A stretch of DNA of 24,954 nt from positions 1 through 24,954 of the forward strand of contig JBBQUY010000054.1 of NCBI GenBank assembly GCA_038212015.1. Direction: 5' to 3'. Within the stretch, counting starts at the first letter, position 1; each line of letters begins with the position of its first letter. This document shows positions 14,353-21,229 of this stretch, one piece after another. Origin of the DNA: JAGQUL01 sp038212015 (lineage in GTDB: Bacteria; Actinomycetota; Thermoleophilia; Gaiellales; SKUG01). The notes beneath the pieces are model-generated. The model was given only the letters and a program-made list of their open reading frames with translations. It did not search any database and was not told where the DNA came from. The translations under genes and the position numbers were made by a program.

Positions 14353-15564
14353 CTACGCAGTCGTGGCCGTCCGCGGGTGACGCACCAGTCCGAACAGCAG
14401 CGGGGCGATCACCACCGTCAGCAGCGCGACGATGATGAGCGCCGATCCGGTCGCCACGTTGAGCAGGCCGAGGCGCTCGCCGATTTCCACGCCTGCGACG
14501 GTGAGCGTGAGCTGGGCCGACTGCAGAAATCCTGCTGCCAGGGAGTCGCGCATGCCGAACGTCGACGCGAACACGAGCGCTGCGGGCACCTTCACGAGCA
14601 GGGCACCGACGGTCAGGATCGGCACGAGCAGGAACGCGTCCGAGTCGCTGATCAGTCGACCGATGTCGACGCGTGAGCCGGCGAGCACGAAGAAGACCGG
14701 GACGAAGAATCCATAGCCGACGGCGTCGAGCTTGAGTGTCAGCTGCGTGCGCGCGTGTCCGGCAGTGATCGCGGACATGATCGCGCCGGCAAGGAATGCG
14801 CCGAGGATGAGCTCAAGACCCAGCTCCGACGCGAGCCCGACGAGGATCACGAGCAGTGCGAGGCTGCCGCGCACCCGAATCTGGGACGTGGCGCCTGACA
14901 GGCGTCGCACGGTCGAGGCCACCAGGCCGACGCGTCCGGCGAAGCGCAGGATCGCAAACAGCAGCAGCGCGGCCGTCACCTGCAGCAGCACCAGTGACAG
15001 CTGTGCGGATGCCGATCGTCCCTCGGTCGAGAACAGCACCGTCAGCAGCAGCACCGTTCCCAGGTCGGCGATCGCGGTGCTCACGAGCATGGCCTGGCCG
15101 AACGGCGAGGTCGTCTCGCCGTCCTCCTTGAGCACCGCGAGCACGATGCCGAGCGACGTCGACACGAGCAGCACCGCGACGATCAGCCAGGAGTTCACGA
15201 GACCCACCGCGGCGAGCGTCAGGCCGATCGCGCCGGCGATCACGATGCGTATGAGAAAGCCCGCGGTGCCGAGCACGAGTGGCGACCGTCCCCAGCCGGT
15301 GCGACGACTCGCAAGCAGCAGTGGAAAGTCAATCTCGAATCCCGCGAGGAACAGCAGGAACGCGAGCCCGAACAGGAAGAGAAAGTCGATCAGCTCGCCT
15401 TCGCCGATCACACCGAGCCAGCTGGCGCCGAGGGCGATGCCGGCGAGCACCTCGCCGACAATCGCCGGGATCGGAACGCGCGGCAGCATGCCGAGCACCA
15501 GCGGTACCAGGAAGGCGGCGATGCTGACGGCAACCAGGGAGGTCAGGGGCGTGGCATGGTCCAT
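14353..15564 (-). CDS. CPA2-family cation:proton antiporter, no RCK domain
   Basis: This 403-residue membrane protein is almost entirely helices. CPA2 features include the N-terminal PRVPIPAIVGEVLAGIALG (about residues 28-46), LAFLLFLAGFEIDF, and STAIADLGTVLLL, where CPA2 proteins carry their ion-binding acidic residue. A later segment FFVPVFFVLAGSRVD (about 285-300) is typical of this branch. The cytoplasmic RCK domain seen in the Kef-like neighbour is absent; the protein ends a few residues after the last helix. Cation specificity is unknown. It is convergent with the DUF305 gene (stop codons adjacent) and divergent from the FNT-family gene. Confidence 0.88.
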   Translation of the reverse strand: MDHATPLTSLVAVSIAAFLVPLVLGMLPRVPIPAIVGEVLAGIALGASWLGVIGEGELIDFLFLFGLAFLLFLAGFEIDFPLLLASRRTGWGRSPLVLGTAGFLIRIVIAGAIGLTLAAVGLVNSWLIVAVLLVSTSLGIVLAVLKEDGETTSPFGQAMLVSTAIADLGTVLLLTVLFSTEGRSASAQLSLVLLQVTAALLLFAILRFAGRVGLVASTVRRLSGATSQIRVRGSLALLVILVGLASELGLELILGAFLAGAIMSAITAGHARTQLTLKLDAVGYGFFVPVFFVLAGSRVDIGRLISDSDAFLLVPILTVGALLVKVPAALVFASTFGMRDSLAAGFLQSAQLTLTVAGVEIGERLGLLNVATGSALIIVALLTVVIAPLLFGLVRHPRTATTA

Positions 15565-15649
15565 CGACGCGTGATGGTACCCCGTGGAGCCGAACGCCGG
15601 GAACCTGCGAGGTGTTTGCTGCGAACCGTGTCGGAAACAGCCGACTCCG

Positions 15650-16462
15650 ATGGGACCTTCCGTCGAATCTCACGCGCAGCTCACGCGGCATGCGCCCCCG
15701 ATGACCCCGCGGGAGATCTATGAGCGGACTGCCGCGGAAGGGCGCGAGCGCGCCGACGCGCACATCGTGGGTCTGGTCTCCCGCTCCTTCATCGCCGGCT
15801 TCAACATCGTGTTCGGCATCCTGGCGTTCGGAATCGTCCACTCGCTGGTCGCCGCGCGCCTTGGTTCGGAGCTGGGTGACGTGCTCGGATCGATCGCGTT
15901 CGGGTTCGGGCTCGTGCTGCTCGTCGTGGGACGCTCGGAACTGTTCAGCGAGAACTTCCTCGACCCTGTGGCGGCGGCGGTCCAGGACGGCGGGCGCATG
16001 TGGGCGCTGGTCGCGCGACTGTGGATCGTCACGCTCGTGGTCAACCTCGTCGGCGGCGCGGTGCTGTGCCTGCTCATGAGCGTCGAGCAGTCGATACCTG
16101 ACGACGGGCACGTGCCGCTCGTGGCGGTCGCCGAGGGGATCGTCGCCCTTCCCGCCGATGCCGCCTTCGTGCGCGCGGTGGCGGCCGGTGCGCTGCTGAC
16201 GCTCATGACGTGGCTGCTGCAGGCCGCATCGTCCGACGGCAGTCGCATCGCGATCGCCTGGTCGGTGGGAGCCCTCGTTGCGATCGGACCGTTCAACCAC
16301 GTGATCGTGACCGAGCTGCACCTGCTGCTCGGCGACCTGTACGGCGCGCAGGTCAGCGCCGGCGACTACCTCGCCTCGCTCGCGATCGCCACCGCCGGCA
16401 ACGTCGTCGGCGGCGTGGTGCTCGTCACCGTGGCGCACCTGGGGCAGGCCAAGGGCAGCTGA
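15650..16462 (+). CDS. Formate/nitrite transporter family protein, YfdC-like
   Basis: This 270-residue FNT-family membrane protein has about six helices. It resembles the YfdC-like branch more than FocA/NirC. Evidence is REIYERTAAEGRER before the first helix, then GFNIVFGILAFG, the signature GRSELFSENFLDPVAA (about residues 86-101), and GPFNHVIVTELHL near the fifth helix, which holds the family's central histidine. Substrate is unknown; YfdC-like proteins have no firmly established cargo. The start is uncertain: ATG at 15650 has a weak GGAAAC upstream, while ATG at 15701 (253 residues) begins just before the conserved REIYER. It is divergent from the CPA2 antiporter and is followed by a small zinc ribbon gene 67 bp away. 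Confidence 0.85.
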   Translation: MGPSVESHAQLTRHAPPMTPREIYERTAAEGRERADAHIVGLVSRSFIAGFNIVFGILAFGIVHSLVAARLGSELGDVLGSIAFGFGLVLLVVGRSELFSENFLDPVAAAVQDGGRMWALVARLWIVTLVVNLVGGAVLCLLMSVEQSIPDDGHVPLVAVAEGIVALPADAAFVRAVAAGALLTLMTWLLQAASSDGSRIAIAWSVGALVAIGPFNHVIVTELHLLLGDLYGAQVSAGDYLASLAIATAGNVVGGVVLVTVAHLGQAKGS

Positions 16463-16529
16463 ACCGAGCGTGTTTCACGCCGTCACGGGCGGGGATCCCT
16501 GACCGCGTCGACACGAGGAAGGAATGATC

Positions 16530-16715
16530 ATGGCGAATCCTGCGCCCGCCGGAAGCGACGTGTCGGCCGGCACGTACCGATGCACCGAATGCGGCTACGA
16601 GCTCACGGTCCAGTCGACGATGCACCTGCCGCCGTGTCCCACGTGCCAGAACGGATCGTGGCTCAGTGTCACCGGCGGTGACAGCGTGCGCGATCCCTAC
16701 CCGGACGACGGCTGA
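16530..16715 (+). CDS. Small zinc-ribbon protein
   Basis: This 61-residue protein contains one rubredoxin-like zinc ribbon: YRCTECGYEL at about residues 17-26 and PPCPTCQNGSW at about 35-45, giving two CxxC knuckles 15 residues apart. The N- and C-terminal tails are short, and the DPYPDDG end is acidic. Two in-frame ATGs exist. The one at 16530 is chosen because the AGGAAGGA at 16516-16523 lies six bases upstream of it and directly abuts the first ATG at 16524. A role as a metal-binding or protein-interaction module is inferred. It is the shortest gene in the window. Confidence 0.8.
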   Translation: MANPAPAGSDVSAGTYRCTECGYELTVQSTMHLPPCPTCQNGSWLSVTGGDSVRDPYPDDG

Positions 16716-16731
16716 TCCGGCCAGCGATCCG

Positions 16732-17940
16732 TCAGCGGTCGCGCTCTTCGAGCAGGCCGAGGCGACGGCCGAGCGCCGGCATCGTCATGCCCTGCACGAG
16801 CACGCCCAGGCTGACCGCGACGAACACCACCGTGTACACCAGCTGCGCGTCCGGGGCGCCCTCGATCACGGCGAAGAACGCGAGCAGGATCGGCACCGCG
16901 CCGCGCAGGCCGCCCCATGCCACGAAGGCCTGCTCGCTGCGGGGCAACGACGACGGGGCGAGCACGGCGAACGTGACGATCGGGCGAACGAGGAACGCGA
17001 GCAGCACGAACGTGACGAGCTCCACGAGCACGCTGTCGTCGAACGCGGAGATCGTGATCGTCAGGCCGAGCAGCAGGAACATCGTCGTCTCGCCCAGGTT
17101 CGCGGCCACCGACAGGACGTCCTCGGTCTCGGCGTGGTGGCGCACGTCGCGTTCACCGACCACGAGCCCGGCGACGAACGCGGCGAGGAACCCGCTCCCG
17201 TGCAGCTGGGCGGTGAGGCCCAGGGCCAGCAGTCCCACGGCGAGCGCGGCGCTCGCGTGCACCGCCTGGTTCGGCAGCGGAGCGTGCGTGAGCACCCAGT
17301 TTCCGGCCAGGCCGACGACGACGCCGCCGGTGATGCCGATCACCAGCTCGGTGCCGAACCCGAGGGCGACCTCGGCGAGGGCGCCCGAGCCGCCGCCGTG
17401 CAGCACGAGCTCGAGCGCGCCGAGCATGAGCGCGATGCCGACGGGATCGTTCACGCCGGATTCACCTTCGAGCACCTCGCCCGCGCGACCGCGCAGCTGC
17501 TGGCCGGCGAGCACGCTGAAGACCGTGGCAGGGTCCGTGGGCGCGAGCGCGATGGCGATGAGCGACGCCGTGCCCCACGAGAGGCCGAGCAGCCAGTGAC
17601 CAGCCATGGCCATGAGCGCGGCGGTCGCGAACGTCCCGAGGAGGCCCATGCCGAGCACGGGCCCGAGCACCGCGCGCGTGCGCGACCACCCACCGTGGAA
17701 GCCGCCTTCGAAGAGGATGATCGCGAGCGCGATCGTGCCGATCGTGATGAGCCAGTCGCCGGACTCCACCTCGAGCGTGTAGCCCGTCGCGGACGAGTAG
17801 AGCACCCCGACCGCGAGGAACGCGAGTGGTGCCGGGATGCGGGCGCGGCGTGCCGCCCATGCGACCAGCACGGTCAGCGTCAGCAGCCCGCCGGCGATCA
17901 GGGTGAAGCGGGCGGCGTCGTGGACGAGGTGTTCGATCAT
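16732..17940 (-). CDS. CPA1 antiporter, NhaP2/CvrA-like without C-terminal domain
   Basis: This 402-residue cation:proton antiporter has about twelve helices. The CPA1 signatures are clear: ILFEGGFHG (76-84), APTDPATVFSVL (133-144), GESGVNDPVGIAL with the ion-binding ND (159-171), and WGGLRGAVPI near residue 340. APTDPATVFSVL and GESGVNDPVGIA are the form seen in K+/H+ antiporters of the NhaP2/CvrA type, so K+ is a plausible substrate. Those proteins usually have 500-580 residues with a TrkA-C region; here the protein stops soon after the last helix. The gene follows the NYN-domain gene by 20 bp on the same strand and is convergent with the zinc ribbon gene. Confidence 0.88.
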   Translation of the reverse strand: MIEHLVHDAARFTLIAGGLLTLTVLVAWAARRARIPAPLAFLAVGVLYSSATGYTLEVESGDWLITIGTIALAIILFEGGFHGGWSRTRAVLGPVLGMGLLGTFATAALMAMAGHWLLGLSWGTASLIAIALAPTDPATVFSVLAGQQLRGRAGEVLEGESGVNDPVGIALMLGALELVLHGGGSGALAEVALGFGTELVIGITGGVVVGLAGNWVLTHAPLPNQAVHASAALAVGLLALGLTAQLHGSGFLAAFVAGLVVGERDVRHHAETEDVLSVAANLGETTMFLLLGLTITISAFDDSVLVELVTFVLLAFLVRPIVTFAVLAPSSLPRSEQAFVAWGGLRGAVPILLAFFAVIEGAPDAQLVYTVVFVAVSLGVLVQGMTMPALGRRLGLLEERDR

Positions 17941-17960
17941 GCTGGTGACGATACGGGAGG

Positions 17961-18335
17961 TTACGGCAGCACGGCGCGCAGGAACGCGCCGCCGTCGATG
18001 GACTTGGCGCCGAGGCCCTCCACGCGCTCGAGCAGTGCGGGCGCGCTCGTGACGACGATCACGGGTTCGGACTCGGCGCGCAGCTCCTCGACCTCGCCCA
18101 CGATCACGTCGGCCACGGCCTCGGTGTCGGTGGCGACGACCACCGTGCGCTCGTCATGTTCGAACATCCCGGGACCGTCGCCTTCGTAGGTGCCCCCGAA
18201 CACGATCGCGGTGATCGGCGTGCGTGCGTGCGCGCCGGCCCAGCGCGCGACGGCTTCCACCAGTTCGCGCTCGCCCGGGTTGGGCTCGCGCGACTGGATG
18301 ACGTTTCGACCGTCGATGATCACGTGGAGGAACAC
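17961..18335 (-). CDS. NYN/YacP-like PIN-fold protein, putative ribonuclease
   Basis: This 124-residue protein looks like a compact NYN/YacP (PIN-like) domain, a fold often used by RNA-cleaving enzymes. It begins HVIIDGRNVIQSR, where the family has a DGxNV motif carrying a catalytic Asp. Then come AIVFGGTYEGDGPG, where relatives have VVFDG, and a TDTEAVADVIVGEVEEL helix supplying acidic residues (about 69-85). PVIVVTSAPALLERVEGLGA closes it, as in YacP-type proteins. The second Asp of VVFDG is replaced by Gly here, so activity is uncertain. The start is GTG at 18335, with AGGA eight bases upstream. It is probably cotranscribed with the antiporter 20 bp downstream. Confidence 0.72.
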   Translation of the reverse strand: MFLHVIIDGRNVIQSREPNPGERELVEAVARWAGAHARTPITAIVFGGTYEGDGPGMFEHDERTVVVATDTEAVADVIVGEVEELRAESEPVIVVTSAPALLERVEGLGAKSIDGGAFLRAVLP

Positions 18336-18369
18336 GCCGCCATCCTACGTGCGGGGTCGCGGCGTGCCA

Positions 18370-18416
18370 TCGCTCGCAACGAAATCGGCATATACGACGG
18401 GTTGCGTTGCGAGCGG
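18370..18416. repeat. Imperfect palindromic repeat, copy 1
   Basis: This 47-bp unit matches copy 2 (18441-18487) at 41 of 47 positions. Its ends form a perfect 11-bp inverted repeat, CGCTCGCAACG (18371-18381) with CGTTGCGAGCG (18405-18415), around a 23-bp middle containing ATCGGCATAT. It lies upstream of the NYN gene and downstream of the AI-2E gene, in noncoding sequence. Confidence 0.75.
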
Positions 18417-18440
18417 TTGCACGGAGTGGGGCGAGTCGCG

Positions 18441-18487
18441 TCGCTCCGAACGTAATCGGCATATGCGACGGGTTTCGTTGCGAGCAG
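18441..18487. repeat. Imperfect palindromic repeat, copy 2
   Basis: This is a second copy in the same orientation, starting 71 bp after copy 1. The right arm CGTTGCGAGC is unchanged, whereas the left arm has decayed (CGCTCCGAACG). The middle ATCGGCATATGCGACGGG contains the small palindrome GCATATGC. The unequal decay suggests a dispersed element rather than a required operator. Confidence 0.75.
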
Positions 18488-18491
18488 GAAC

Positions 18492-18509
18492 GCGCGCCTC
18501 GGGGCGCGC
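18492..18509 (-). terminator. GC hairpin after the AI-2E gene
   Basis: GCGCGCC-TCGG-GGCGCGC is a perfect 7-bp stem with a four-base loop, 8 bases after the AI-2E stop codon on the minus strand. There is no T-run after it, so it would be a hairpin-only terminator or a 3'-end stabiliser. Confidence 0.4.
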
Positions 18510-18517
18510 CTGTCGGA

Positions 18518-19609
18518 TCACGGGTTCGCGGTCGTGGGCGGTGCGTCGGCGATGTGTGGTTCTTCCCATGCGCCGGCGGCGGCCCATGCCACGGCGACGA
18601 GCGGCACGGCGAGCAGCGCCCCGATCACCCCGGCGGCGATCGCGCCCGAGGCGAGCGCGAGCAGCACCGCCAACGGGTGCAGTGCCACGGCGTTGCCGAG
18701 CACGTACGGCGCGATCAGGTCGCCCTCGAGTTGGTTGACCAGGAGCACGACTCCGACCACGACGAGCGCGATCACCGGACCGTTGGCGACAAGCGCCACG
18801 AGCGCAGCGATCGCACCAGCAGCCGTGGCCCCGATGATCGGCACGAATGCGCCGATGAACACGACGATGGCGAGTGGCAGCGCAAGCGGCACGCCGAGCA
18901 GTGCGAGCGCGATGCCGATCACGACGGCGTCGATCGCCGCGACGATCGCGGTGCCGCGCACGAATCCGCCGAGCACCTCGAACGACCCCTCGCCGATGCG
19001 CTGTGCGCGAGCACGCTGCGCGGGCGGCAGCAGCCGGCGCAGGAACGGCCAGATCATCGGGCCGTCCTTGAGCAGGAAGAACAGCACGACCACGAACAGC
19101 ACCAGGCCCGTGAGCAGTTCCGCGGCGATGAGCACGCCGCCGGTGGCGGCCTCGGCCTGCGCCTGCTCGTCCGAGACCTCGCCGATCAGCGCATCGCGAG
19201 CATCGCCAAACTGCTGCGCGTCGATGGGCAGCGTCGTCAGCACCAGGCGCTGCAGCTCCTGCAGGCCGCTCGTCGCCTCACGCTTGAGATCGCCCCATTC
19301 GCCGTAGATGCCCGCCACTGCGATCCACACGAGCAGCGACAGCAACACCAGTCCTGTGACCACGGCAGCGATGGCTGCGAGCGGATCGGGCCAGCCGCGA
19401 TCGCGAAGGCGCTTCACGAGCGGCCAGATCGCCGCAGCGACCATCACGGCAAGCAGCGCCGGAATGACCACGAGCAGGACCTTCGTGAGCATCCAGACGA
19501 TGACGGCGAGGGCAGCCAGCACGAGCAGCAGCTGTGCGGCGCGCGTGGCCAGGATGCCGAATCCGTGCGACCAGTGAGTCGCAGGGAGGTTCTCGGAGCG
19601 GGCAGTCAC
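18518..19609 (-). CDS. AI-2E family transporter (YdiK/TqsA-like permease)
   Basis: This 363-residue membrane protein belongs to the AI-2E/PerM family, a permease group whose members include TqsA and several Na+/H+ antiporter-like proteins; the substrate here is unknown. Early helices include ALAVIVWMLTKVLLVVIPAL and a soluble segment at about residues 110-175 follows the third helix. The family core is LFFLLKDG (near 200), then FVRGTAIVAAIDAVVIGIAL, the signature FIGAFVPIIGATAAG (near 265-280) and NQLEGDLIAPYVLG (near 312-325). The C-terminus is a short Pro-rich tail. The start GTG at 19609 is preferred because codons upstream of it look noncoding and overlap the pyrR promoter region, but no good Shine-Dalgarno is visible. 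It is divergent from pyrR. Confidence 0.85.
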   Translation of the reverse strand: MTARSENLPATHWSHGFGILATRAAQLLLVLAALAVIVWMLTKVLLVVIPALLAVMVAAAIWPLVKRLRDRGWPDPLAAIAAVVTGLVLLSLLVWIAVAGIYGEWGDLKREATSGLQELQRLVLTTLPIDAQQFGDARDALIGEVSDEQAQAEAATGGVLIAAELLTGLVLFVVVLFFLLKDGPMIWPFLRRLLPPAQRARAQRIGEGSFEVLGGFVRGTAIVAAIDAVVIGIALALLGVPLALPLAIVVFIGAFVPIIGATAAGAIAALVALVANGPVIALVVVGVVLLVNQLEGDLIAPYVLGNAVALHPLAVLLALASGAIAAGVIGALLAVPLVAVAWAAAGAWEEPHIADAPPTTANP

Positions 19610-19671
19610 CGTGGGGGTGTACCCGACGGATCGCTCGGTTACGCGGTGCGGGCTGCAGGAACCTGCGCTGG

Positions 19672-19677
19672 TAGCAT
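19672..19677 (+). promoter_or_regulatory. Possible -10 element of the pyr operon
   Basis: TAGCAT fits the TAnnnT -10 form common in actinobacteria and would start a leader of about 45 nt that contains the PyrR-binding hairpin. No convincing -35 is seen. A GCAGG-AA-CCTGC inverted repeat (19655-19666) lies just upstream. Confidence 0.3.
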
Positions 19678-19700
19678 CGAACACAGCACCACTCCTTTAA

Positions 19701-19721
19701 CCCAGGTCCAGAGAGGCCGGG
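19701..19721 (+). promoter_or_regulatory. PyrR-binding hairpin in the pyr leader
   Basis: The leader RNA contains UCCAGAGAGGC (19707-19717), an exact match to the core UCCNGNGAGGY of the known PyrR-binding loop. The flanks fold as required: a lower stem CCC:GGG, a single-A bulge at 19704, an upper stem GGUC:GGCC (including one U-G pair), and the hexaloop CAGAGA. The hairpin ends at the first base of the GAAGGA ribosome binding site, and the pyrR ATG follows at 19731. No terminator hairpin or antiterminator is present. PyrR with UMP/UTP bound to this loop should therefore block translation of pyrR, as established in mycobacteria. Confidence 0.8.
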
Positions 19722-19730
19722 AAGGAATCC

Positions 19731-20282
19731 ATGCCAGCGAAGACCGTCCTCGACGAGGAGGGCATGCGACGCGCCCTGCTGCGGATCGCCCACGAGATCG
19801 TGGAGCGCACCGATGGCCATGACGTCGCCGTCGTCGGGATCCGACGACGTGGTGCGGTGATCGCCTCCCGCATCCACGAGCTGCTCGAGCTGCTCGCCGC
19901 TCGGGAGATCCCGCTCGCGCACATCGACATCTCGCCATGGCGCGACGACGCCGATCGCAGGACCGGCGACCCCCGCGACGAGGCGCACCGGATTCCGTTC
20001 GACGTGGACGAGCGCACGATCATCCTCGTGGACGACGTGCTGTTCACCGGGCGCACGATCCGCGCCGCCATCGACGCGGTGTTCGATCACGGTCGCCCGG
20101 CGCGCGTGCAGCTGGCGGTGCTCGCCGACCGCGGCCACCGGGAGCTGCCGATCCGCCCGGACTACGTCGGCAAGAACCTGCCGACGGCTCGCGCCGAGCG
20201 CGTGAACGTGCACGTTCGAGAAGTCGACGGCGAGGACTCGGTGCTCATCGCCGCACCGACCGAAGCGGGAGCTGGCCGATGA
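19731..20282 (+). CDS. pyrR: PyrR, bifunctional pyr operon regulator
   Basis: This 183-residue RNA-binding regulator has uracil phosphoribosyltransferase ancestry. It binds pyr leader RNA when uridine nucleotides are abundant and often retains uracil phosphoribosyltransferase activity. The PRPP loop IILVDDVLFTGRTIRAA lies near residues 96-112. The N-terminal helix and GIRRRGAVIASRI match the family, as do ISPWRDD and the C-terminal RPDYVGKNLPTA segment. Length is typical. The ATG at 19731 has GAAGGA four bases upstream, overlapping the PyrR-binding hairpin, so the gene should repress its own translation. Its stop overlaps the pyrB start as ATGA. Confidence 0.95.
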   Translation: MPAKTVLDEEGMRRALLRIAHEIVERTDGHDVAVVGIRRRGAVIASRIHELLELLAAREIPLAHIDISPWRDDADRRTGDPRDEAHRIPFDVDERTIILVDDVLFTGRTIRAAIDAVFDHGRPARVQLAVLADRGHRELPIRPDYVGKNLPTARAERVNVHVREVDGEDSVLIAAPTEAGAGR

Positions 20283-21229
20283 AGCGCGACCTGGTATCGA
20301 TCGCGGAGCTGTCTCGCGCCGACATCGAGCGCGTGCTCGATCGCGCGGCCGAGTTCGACGCGATCTCCTGGCACGAGGGCGAGAAGCTCGCGACGCTGCG
20401 CGGCCGCCTCGTCGTGTCGATGTTCTACGAATCCTCCACGCGCACGAGCACGAGCTTCGACCTGGCAGCCAAGCGCCTGTCCGCCGACGTGATGGGCATC
20501 AAGGCCGCCGGCTCCTCCGTCGACAAGGGCGAATCGCTCCGGGACACGGTGCAGACGCTCGACCAGTACGGCCCCGCCGCCTTCGTCGTGCGACACCCGC
20601 ACGCAGGCGCAGCCGCGCAGGTCGCGAGCTTCACCCAGGCGAGCGTCGTCAACGCCGGCGACGGCAAGCACGAGCACCCCACGCAGGCACTGCTCGACCT
20701 GTTCACGCTGCGTCGACGGCTCGGCTCGCTCGACGGGCTGCGCGTGTGGATCGTGGGCGACGTGCTGCACTCGCGCGTCGCGCGCTCCAACATCCTCGCG
20801 CTCGTCAAGCTCGGCTGCGAGGTCACCGTCTGCGGCCCGCCGACGCTGATCCCACGCGGCATCGAGGAGCTCGGCTGCCGCGTCGCGGTGACGCTCGACG
20901 AACTCGCCGAGGCCGACGTCGTGTACGCGCTGCGCATGCAGAACGAACGCATGGGCGGCAGCTTCGTGCCCTCGCTGCGCGAGTACGTTCGCACCTGGCA
21001 GATCGGCGCGCGACGCCTCGGCGCGCACCAGCTGCTCATGCACCCGGGCCCGGTCAACCGCGGCGTCGAGCTCGCCGACGACGTGGTCGACGATCCACGG
21101 TCCCTCATCCTCGAACAGGTGCAGGCCGGCGTCGTGGTGCGCATGGCGGTGCTCGAGGACCTGCTCTGCGCCACCCCCGACGATGTCACACGCGCCACGT
21201 CACTCGCCAAGGAGCCGCAGCCGGCATGA
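20279..21229 (+). CDS. pyrB: Aspartate carbamoyltransferase catalytic subunit
   Basis: This 316-residue enzyme makes N-carbamoyl-aspartate from carbamoyl phosphate and aspartate, the first committed step of UMP synthesis. The carbamoyl-phosphate motif S53-T-R-T is intact, though the usual following Arg is Ser here (STRTSTSFD). HEHPTQALLDLFTLRRRLG and the aspartate-binding HPGPVNRGVE near the C-terminus are typical. No pyrI regulatory subunit is present, as usual in actinobacteria, where control is by PyrR. Start and stop overlap pyrR and pyrC as ATGA, implying coupled translation. Confidence 0.95.
   Translation: MKRDLVSIAELSRADIERVLDRAAEFDAISWHEGEKLATLRGRLVVSMFYESSTRTSTSFDLAAKRLSADVMGIKAAGSSVDKGESLRDTVQTLDQYGPAAFVVRHPHAGAAAQVASFTQASVVNAGDGKHEHPTQALLDLFTLRRRLGSLDGLRVWIVGDVLHSRVARSNILALVKLGCEVTVCGPPTLIPRGIEELGCRVAVTLDELAEADVVYALRMQNERMGGSFVPSLREYVRTWQIGARRLGAHQLLMHPGPVNRGVELADDVVDDPRSLILEQVQAGVVVRMAVLEDLLCATPDDVTRATSLAKEPQPA

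Noticed and set aside
16666..18189. A 507-codon plus-strand frame opposite the NhaP2-like antiporter
   Set aside because: It is extremely rich in Arg/Glu/His/Asp without any fold, while the minus strand has clear antiporter motifs.
18370..18487. CRISPR array
   Set aside because: Only two imperfect copies exist with one spacer-sized gap and no cas genes.
18345..18587. An 80-codon minus-strand frame over the repeat pair
   Set aside because: It consists mostly of the repeats and the GC hairpin, with no start signal and overlapping the AI-2E end.
18407..19822. A 471-codon plus-strand frame opposite the AI-2E gene
   Set aside because: It runs through the repeats and the AI-2E gene with shadow-like composition, and overlaps the pyrR start.
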